A DNA stretch of 19,689 nt, taken from the NCBI GenBank assembly GCA_019114925.1, contig DXEO01000027.1, forward strand, positions 1-19,689, given 5' to 3'. Below, piece after piece: positions 15,556 through 19,689 of this stretch. Positions within the stretch are counted from its first letter, which is position 1, and each line of letters begins with the position of its first letter. The notes beneath the pieces were generated by a model, which saw nothing but the letters and a program-made list of their open reading frames with translations, did not search any database and was not told the origin of the DNA. A program made the position numbers and the translations under genes. The DNA is from Candidatus Corynebacterium faecipullorum. GTDB lineage: Bacteria > Actinomycetota > Actinomycetes > Mycobacteriales > Mycobacteriaceae.

Positions 15556-16347
15556 ATGACAAAAATTGCAGTACTTGGTGGAGGACAAATCGGCGAAGCC
15601 CTAGTTTCCGGGCTGGTGAATGCGGGCTATGACGCCGCGGACATAGTGGTGACCAACCGTCGTTCCAAGCGTGGCGAGGAGCTAAAGAGCGCCTATGGCG
15701 TGTCGGTCACGAGCGATAATGCTGCGGCTATCGACGGCGCGGAATACATCTTCGCGTGTGTGAAGCCCTATGCTATCGAGGATCTCCTTGAAGGCCTCGA
15801 CATCCCCAAGACGGCGGTGGTTGTGTCCATGGCTGCCGGCCTCACCCTCGAGACCTTAGAGAAGGCCGCTGGCGAGGGCGTGCCAGTCGTCCGCGTCATG
15901 CCGAACACCCCCATGTTGGTGGGCAAGGGCATGTGCACCTGCGCGGGTGGTTCCCACGTCACCGAAGAACAACAGGCTGGCGTGGTCAAGCTTCTGGAAG
16001 CCGTCGGCGAGGTTGCTGTCATTGAGGAGAAGCACATCGACGCCGCCACCGCACTGGCAGGCTCTGCCCCCGCGTATTACTTCCTTGTCACCGAAGCGCT
16101 GATCGACGCCGGCGTCCAGCTCGGCCTCACCCGTGACGTCGCCGAAAAGCTAGCCACCCGCACCGCCCAAGGTGCGGGCACCATGCTGGCTGAATCCGGC
16201 AAGGATCCCGTGGATTTGCGCGCAGGGGTGACCTCCCCGGGGGGAACCACTGCTGCCGCCCTTCGTGAACTTGAGGAGTCTGGCCTGCGGGGCGCGTTCT
16301 TCCGTGCCGTCGAAGCATGTACCCAGCGTGCGCAGGAGCTTGCTTAA
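15556..16347 (+). CDS. proC: Pyrroline-5-carboxylate reductase
   Basis: ProC makes L-proline from pyrroline-5-carboxylate with NAD(P)H, the last step of proline synthesis. The frame is open from 15478, but the ATG at 15556 (TKIAVLGGGQIGEAL) is chosen because the extra 26 residues overlap the terminator and family proteins start just before the Rossmann strand. The resulting 263 residues fit the family. Motifs are GGGQIGEA (8-15), ACVKPYAIEDLL, VVSMAAGLTLETLE, VMPNTPMLVGKG, the dimerisation/active-site helix ALAGSAPAYYFL, and the signature LRAGVTSPGGTTAAALREL near the C terminus. The ribosome site is weak. The order proC, HTH, bS22 is conserved with mycobacteria. Confidence 0.95.
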   Translation: MTKIAVLGGGQIGEALVSGLVNAGYDAADIVVTNRRSKRGEELKSAYGVSVTSDNAAAIDGAEYIFACVKPYAIEDLLEGLDIPKTAVVVSMAAGLTLETLEKAAGEGVPVVRVMPNTPMLVGKGMCTCAGGSHVTEEQQAGVVKLLEAVGEVAVIEEKHIDAATALAGSAPAYYFLVTEALIDAGVQLGLTRDVAEKLATRTAQGAGTMLAESGKDPVDLRAGVTSPGGTTAAALRELEESGLRGAFFRAVEACTQRAQELA

Positions 16348-16366
16348 AATTTCCCGCCGTTCTGGT

Positions 16367-16396
16367 AGCCCTGTGGCGTATGTTGCCACACGGGCT
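16367..16396 (+). terminator. Hairpin after proC
   Basis: The arms AGCCCTGTGGC and GCCACACGGGCT pair over 11 bp with one bulge around the loop GTATGTT, 20 nt after the proC stop. It lacks a T-run, so it is a plausible but imperfect terminator. Confidence 0.5.
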
Positions 16397-16547
16397 TGAT
16401 GGGGAACAGCGGTGCGAAAGAGGAAAAAACTAGCTCTTGGGTCGCATTAGTCACACGTTTCACGCTAAGCTGGCAGGAGCGCGTGCGTGATAGTCCTGTG
16501 GGAGGGGAAGCCTGCAGCGCGTCACGTGCTGAAGGGTTAAATAAACT

Positions 16548-16736
16548 ATGACGAATGAAGATAAGGGAACTTTCCTGACCATCGCCGAAGTTGCGGAGAT
16601 CATGCGTGTCTCCAAGATGACGGTGTACAGGTTGGTTCATGCAGGTGACATGCCGGCCGTACGCGTGGGACGCTCCTTCCGCGTCCATGAATCTGCTGTC
16701 AAGGAATACCTTGAGGCCTCCGTATACGGAGCCTAG
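16548..16736 (+). CDS. Excisionase/BldC-family helix-turn-helix protein
   Basis: This is a 62-residue single-domain DNA-binding protein. The core TIAEVAEIMRVSKMTVYRLV (11-30) is a MerR/excisionase-type HTH, followed by the wing residues DMPAVRVGRSFRVHESAVKEYL. M. tuberculosis has a comparable small HTH gene (Rv0500A) in the same place, so despite the excisionase label this is a core gene and not a phage remnant. Related BldC proteins bind direct repeats as multimers; that is family knowledge, and targets here are unknown. AAGGG lies 11 nt before the ATG, a long spacing. The preceding AT-rich TTAAATAAACT could instead be a -10 element. A 13-bp hairpin follows. Confidence 0.87.
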   Translation: MTNEDKGTFLTIAEVAEIMRVSKMTVYRLVHAGDMPAVRVGRSFRVHESAVKEYLEASVYGA

Positions 16737-16750
16737 CGTTCACCTTTTTT

Positions 16751-16802
16751 GGCAGCGCCCACCACTGTGGACCACTCGCGGTCCGCGGCGGTGGGCGCTG
16801 CC
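16751..16802 (+). terminator. Strong hairpin between the HTH gene and bS22
   Basis: A perfect 13-bp stem, GGCAGCGCCCACC (16751-16763) with GGTGGGCGCTGCC (16790-16802), carries an inner GGACC/GGTCC pair. It starts 15 nt after the HTH stop codon, is preceded by TTTTTT and followed by CTTAGTTTT. It should end the HTH transcript just before the bS22 promoter. Confidence 0.7.
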
Positions 16803-16809
16803 CTTAGTT

Positions 16810-16838
16810 TTGGTGCTGGGCAAGCCGCTAGGTAAGAT
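16810..16838 (+). promoter_or_regulatory. Promoter for bS22
   Basis: TTGGTG (16810-16815) and TAAGAT (16833-16838) are separated by exactly 17 bp. This is the best -35/-10 pair in the window and fits the housekeeping sigma factor of corynebacteria. Transcription would start near 16845, giving a leader of about 134 nt. Confidence 0.6.
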
Positions 16839-16978
16839 AGTGAACATTCGTTTCGGCACTGGTATGCCTGTGTCTCCCTGTTCGTAGGGGCCGCCACGAG
16901 TGCACCGTGTGTGGTTTCATTCCAGGCGTTGCCGGCCGGTTTACGTACGTACTGATACCGAAAGTGAGGAAACCTGCT

Positions 16979-17080
16979 ATGGGTTCTGTCATCAAGAAGC
17001 GCCGCAAGCGCATGTCCAAGAAGAAGCACCGCAAGATGCTGCGCCGCACCCGCGTTCAGCGCCGCAAGCTGGGCAAGTAA
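16979..17080 (+). CDS. Small ribosomal subunit protein bS22 (AURKAIP1/COX24 domain)
   Basis: This 33-residue, extremely basic protein (MGSVIKKRRKRMSKKKHRK, then LRRTRVQRRKLGK near the end) is easy to miss because of its size. It matches the actinobacterial bS22, seen in mycobacterial 70S structures near the decoding region of the 30S subunit, and the conserved AURKAIP1/COX24 domain. GAGG lies 9 nt before the ATG. Three supports agree: a -35/-10 promoter upstream, a rho-independent terminator just downstream, and conserved synteny after proC and the small HTH gene (Rv0500B in M. tuberculosis). More than half of its residues are Arg or Lys, as expected for an rRNA-binding extension. Longer ORFs overlapping it on both strands are shadows. 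Confidence 0.93.
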   Translation: MGSVIKKRRKRMSKKKHRKMLRRTRVQRRKLGK

Positions 17081-17092
17081 AGCTTCGTCTGC

Positions 17093-17133
17093 AACTCCCC
17101 GCATGGTCCTTTCTGGGATCGTGGCGGGGAGTT
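17093..17133 (+). terminator. Rho-independent terminator after bS22
   Basis: AACTCCCCGC (17093-17102) pairs perfectly with GCGGGGAGTT (17124-17133) around a 21-nt loop. TTCTGTTTTCC follows. It starts 13 nt after the bS22 stop. Confidence 0.8.
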
Positions 17134-17198
17134 TCTGTTTTCCTTCCTTCCTATCTCTCCGTCGTTTCACTCGACGTCGTTTCAGATGACGAAGCCAC

Positions 17199-18419
17199 CT
17201 AGAACGGAATCTCTTCTTCAGGGGAGCTCGGGGTGCAGGGCTCCTCCGTAGCGGCTTGGGCTTCCTGTGCCTCCTGCCGGGCGCGCTCGCGAGTGGCTGC
17301 AATCTTTTGAGCTACTGTCTGGAGCCAATGCTTTGTCTTCTTTGCCAGTGGGCCGGTCGGCTCCGTCATGGCCCATGTTCCGTCCTCGTAGAGCCATACA
17401 ATGTCCCCGGTGTGCGGATCCATGATGTAGTGTGCGCGCCCATCAGTCTTCATGTTGTGGTGGTGCTGGCAGAGGCTGGCTAGGTTGCGTGGGTGCGTGG
17501 CGCCGCCGTCGGCGTAGTTGACGCGGTGGTCCATCTGGCACACATAAGCTGGCCGGGTGCACCCCGGAGCGCGGCACGTGCCATCGCGGCCTTCCACATA
17601 TTTGCGGATGAGCTCTGAGGCGATGTAGCTGTGTGACTCCGGCGGCTGCGAGGATAGGTCACGCGTGCGTGTGGCGGGCATATCTTGTGACGTCCACCCA
17701 TGGCCTTGGACGAAGGTGGGGGCGTCATCGATATCGCTGGCTTGATAGGTGTGCAGAATGACGGTCGCAGGAGGGGAGATGCTGCCGGCGATGAGCTTCT
17801 TCAGGGCATCGGCCTGCGAGAGCCCGTTCTCCTTCGCCGCTTGCTTGATGTAGCCATCCAGAATCATGCCCGTGGCACTATCGGTATTGAGTTCGAGGAG
17901 GCCACGCTGGCCAGTATCGGTGAAGGTATATGAGTCCTTCTTCGGGGATTCACGAAAGGAAAAGGTCTTATCGATGCTCTTGCAAATATCGCGCACCTTG
18001 CGCCCGATTTGCGCCGGGGTGGGAAAGACCTGGTTCGGGGAGGTGGGGGTGAAGAAGGTGGCAAGGGCGTCGTCGATAAGCGCGAGCGTTTCTGGCGGCA
18101 ACGCGCCTAGCTTTGTCAGGGTGCGGTCGATGGTGATGAGAGCCTTCATGTCCAAGAGGAACTGACTGTCCTGTAATGACTTGACCTGTGGGAGCTCCGT
18201 GAGGCGGTGTACGGCGAGACAGCATTCGCTGACGGTGTAGTCACCAACGCCAAGTTTGGCGACGAGCCTTTGGCACGCGACATCAAAGTCCTCATCGAGG
18301 TCCGGCATGGCAGCTACCCACGAGCGATAGTCCGCGCGACGAGCGGCGCTGCGCTCGATGGCGAGGGCGCAGTCAGGGTTCATATGGGAAAAATAGGCGG
18401 TACGGGTGGCGGTGTTCAC
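17199..18419 (-). CDS. DUF222 / HNH endonuclease domain protein (13E12-repeat type)
   Basis: This 406-residue protein has an N-terminal DUF222-like helical region and a C-terminal HNH nuclease domain. The HNH residues are intact: the zinc pair CRAPGC (Cys282, Cys287), MDH with the catalytic His298, NLASLC (Asn312, Cys317) and the HHH run (319-321). This family is scattered in many copies in actinobacteria, and its role is not known. The frame is open to a GTG at 18473, but GTG 18419 is chosen because AGAGG lies 5 nt before it. The C-terminal tail is Glu/Ala/Gln-rich. The gene interrupts the conserved stretch between bS22 and the HAD hydrolase, and a 196-bp AT-richer gap lies upstream, which suggests later arrival. 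It is convergent with bS22. Confidence 0.85.
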   Translation of the reverse strand: MNTATRTAYFSHMNPDCALAIERSAARRADYRSWVAAMPDLDEDFDVACQRLVAKLGVGDYTVSECCLAVHRLTELPQVKSLQDSQFLLDMKALITIDRTLTKLGALPPETLALIDDALATFFTPTSPNQVFPTPAQIGRKVRDICKSIDKTFSFRESPKKDSYTFTDTGQRGLLELNTDSATGMILDGYIKQAAKENGLSQADALKKLIAGSISPPATVILHTYQASDIDDAPTFVQGHGWTSQDMPATRTRDLSSQPPESHSYIASELIRKYVEGRDGTCRAPGCTRPAYVCQMDHRVNYADGGATHPRNLASLCQHHHNMKTDGRAHYIMDPHTGDIVWLYEDGTWAMTEPTGPLAKKTKHWLQTVAQKIAATRERARQEAQEAQAATEEPCTPSSPEEEIPF

Positions 18420-18615
18420 GATGTCCTCTAAGCTTCTATCTCGATTCTGTGTTCTAGCAGAACTATAAAACACGCTTCGGACATCTATCCTGACCTGCGT
18501 CTATGGTAATAGTTGAGTGGGTGTTATGGGGTGTATATTTGCCTCTATAAACTAGGCGGGGAGTGTCATCCTTCTGGCCCCACAGGAGCCCATCGCGTAC
18601 GTAAAATGGCGAACT

Positions 18616-19194
18616 ATGTTGCCTAGACTCCTCACCCTTGACAGCCTGGTTATCTCACAGACCAAGTCCTTCATGCAGGATGAATTCCTGATCGCCGATG
18701 AACAAGGTGTGCCCGTCGGGACGATTCTGCAGTCGACGAGCCTGAAGGACATGTTCTTCAACTCCTCCCGCAGCCTCGAGGTTGCCTTCACGGATGAGCA
18801 GGGAAACCCGCAGCAGCCGCTCATGGTGATTAAGGATCCGCCGAACTTCGTCCGGGATACCTATGAGGTGTACTTGCCGGGCGTCGAGAAGCCCGTGGCG
18901 GTCGTGACCAAGAAATTCTCCCTCCTGAAGACGCGCCTGAGCTTGGAAATGGAGGGCTTCCCGGAGATCGAGATTGAAGGCGATGTCTGGGATTGGAATA
19001 TCACGATTACCAGCCAAGGCCAGACCCTGGCGGAAGTGCGCAACGAGTGGGCGGGTGTGGGCCGGTTCCTGGCTGGAAAGAATACGTACCGCCTCAGCAT
19101 TGCGCCGGGGCTCGACCCGCAGCAGCATGCCGGGCTGATTGGTGCGGTCATGTGCATGGACATGCTGCGCACCAAGGCGCAGAACAGCAGCTAG
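18616..19194 (+). CDS. LURP-one / phospholipid scramblase-like protein
   Basis: This is a 192-residue protein of the tubby-like beta-barrel superfamily. Actinobacterial members are annotated as scramblase-related; their biochemical role is mostly unproven. Visible features are an N-terminal strand and turn (LVISQTKSFMQDEFLIADEQG), repeated short strand pairs such as GVPVGTIL, KPVAVVTKKFSL and DVWDWNITI, and a C-terminal helix (GLIGAVMCMDMLRTK) that would thread the barrel. There is no signal peptide. The ATG at 18616 has no ribosome site, but a TAAAAT -10 candidate lies at 18602-18607, 8 nt upstream, pointing to a leaderless mRNA. It overlaps the convergent HAD gene by 4 nt at the stop codons. 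Confidence 0.75.
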   Translation: MLPRLLTLDSLVISQTKSFMQDEFLIADEQGVPVGTILQSTSLKDMFFNSSRSLEVAFTDEQGNPQQPLMVIKDPPNFVRDTYEVYLPGVEKPVAVVTKKFSLLKTRLSLEMEGFPEIEIEGDVWDWNITITSQGQTLAEVRNEWAGVGRFLAGKNTYRLSIAPGLDPQQHAGLIGAVMCMDMLRTKAQNSS

Positions 19195-19689
19195 CGGCGC
19201 ACGAAGCGCCAGCTGCCATAGGAGAAGAGCGCAGTGGCTAGCGCGGGGAGGCCATACGTGCGCACGGCTTTGCGCACAGAGCGGTAGTCGCGGATGAGCC
19301 AGCCTTTTTCTTCTGCAATATCGCGCAGCTTGGAATCCGGATTAATGGCCACGGGGGTTCCCACCATGGAGAGCATCGGGACATCGTTGGCGCTGTCGGA
19401 GTAGGCGGTGCAGCGCTCAAGATCGAGATTCTCCAAGGTGGCGAGCGCCGCCACGGCGTGCTTCTTACCCGGGCCGTGGAGGATATCGCCCACGAGGCGG
19501 CCGGTGAAGCGGCCATCTTTGACCTCCGCCACGGTGCCGAGCGCGCCGGTGAATCCGAAACGCTGCGCCAGAATTTGCGCCAGCTGCACGGGGGTGGCGG
19601 TGACCAGCCATACCTGCTGACCGGCATCGAGGTGCATCTGCGCCAGCTGCTTCGTGCCCGGGTAGGCCTTGCGGGCCATGGATTGAGAT
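19191..19689 (-). CDS. HAD-IB family phosphatase, C-terminal part (runs off right edge)
   Basis: The frame is open through the right edge, so the N terminus with the nucleophile motif I (DxDxT) is outside the window. Present are motif II threonine (LVTATPVQ), the motif III lysine region (GPGKKHAV) and motif IV (YSDSANDVPML), followed by VAINPDSKLRDIAEEKGW and a hydrophobic, basic tail. The pattern matches the SerB-like HAD-IB hydrolases, including M. tuberculosis Rv0505c in the matching location. Substrates of this subgroup range from phosphoserine to lysophosphatidic-type phosphates, so the label serB is not justified. The Met at 19679 is internal, because in-frame codons continue upstream. 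Confidence 0.88.
   Translation of the reverse strand, partial: SQSMARKAYPGTKQLAQMHLDAGQQVWLVTATPVQLAQILAQRFGFTGALGTVAEVKDGRFTGRLVGDILHGPGKKHAVAALATLENLDLERCTAYSDSANDVPMLSMVGTPVAINPDSKLRDIAEEKGWLIRDYRSVRKAVRTYGLPALATALFSYGSWRFVRR

Noticed and set aside
16344..16688. Minus-strand ORF of 114 codons over the proC-HTH gap
   Set aside because: It is antisense to the HTH gene and to the hairpin after proC, with no ribosome site or similarity that I can recognise.
16548..16736. Excisionase annotation suggesting a prophage or integrative element
   Set aside because: There is no integrase, att repeat or phage gene nearby, and a comparable small HTH gene occupies this place in mycobacteria.
16942..16951. 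TACGTACGTA palindrome as a recombination or attachment site
   Set aside because: It is short, occurs once, and has no partner copy nearby; it is mentioned only as part of the bS22 leader.
16733..17302. Arginine-rich minus-strand ORF of 189 codons
   Set aside because: It covers bS22, its promoter and its terminator in antisense; its composition is a by-product of the basic bS22 codons and GC-rich hairpins.

Overview
The window looks like chromosomal DNA of a Corynebacterium. The evidence is high GC content, a type I multidomain fatty acid synthase, mycothiol biosynthesis (mshA), and an actinobacterial core order that matches the Mycobacterium tuberculosis block Rv0486-Rv0505c: mshA, gpm, senX3, regX3, an Rv0495c-type cysteine-rich protein, ppx, a disordered membrane protein, proC, an excisionase-like HTH protein, the 33-residue ribosomal protein bS22 and a HAD-IB hydrolase. 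The species cannot be fixed from the sequence alone.

Region 1 (1-8481) is a lipid block. It holds the N-terminal 1189 residues of the FAS-I synthase (minus strand, running off the left edge), a divergent gene for a YbjN-like protein apparently built of two similar halves, and two tandem minus-strand paralogues of long-chain acyl-CoA ligase (fadD). Corynebacterial FAS-I makes long-chain acyl chains; FadD proteins activate free fatty acids, so synthesis and activation are encoded side by side.

Region 2 (8482-12698) runs on the plus strand: mshA (first step of mycothiol synthesis, divergent from the second fadD), gpmA (glycolysis) and the senX3-regX3 two-component operon, whose reading frames overlap by 4 nt.

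Region 3 (12695-16347) holds the minus-strand cysteine-rich Rv0495c-type gene, then plus-strand ppx, a lysine/acid-rich protein with three C-terminal membrane segments, and proC. Region 4 (16348-17133) holds two very small genes, the excisionase-like HTH protein and bS22, each with a strong hairpin downstream. bS22 has its own promoter and a leader longer than its coding sequence.

Region 5 (17199-19689) looks more accessory: a DUF222/HNH endonuclease of the 13E12-repeat type and a LURP-one/scramblase-like protein lie between bS22 and a HAD-IB phosphatase that runs off the right edge.

I do not see a defence island, CRISPR array, prophage, insertion sequence, rRNA or tRNA. The most notable signals are small-scale: three convergent gene pairs whose stop codons overlap by exactly 4 nt, a nearly identical 69-nt tract shared by the two fadD genes, several probable leaderless starts, a promoter -10 element in the loop of a terminator, and competing hairpins ahead of proC.
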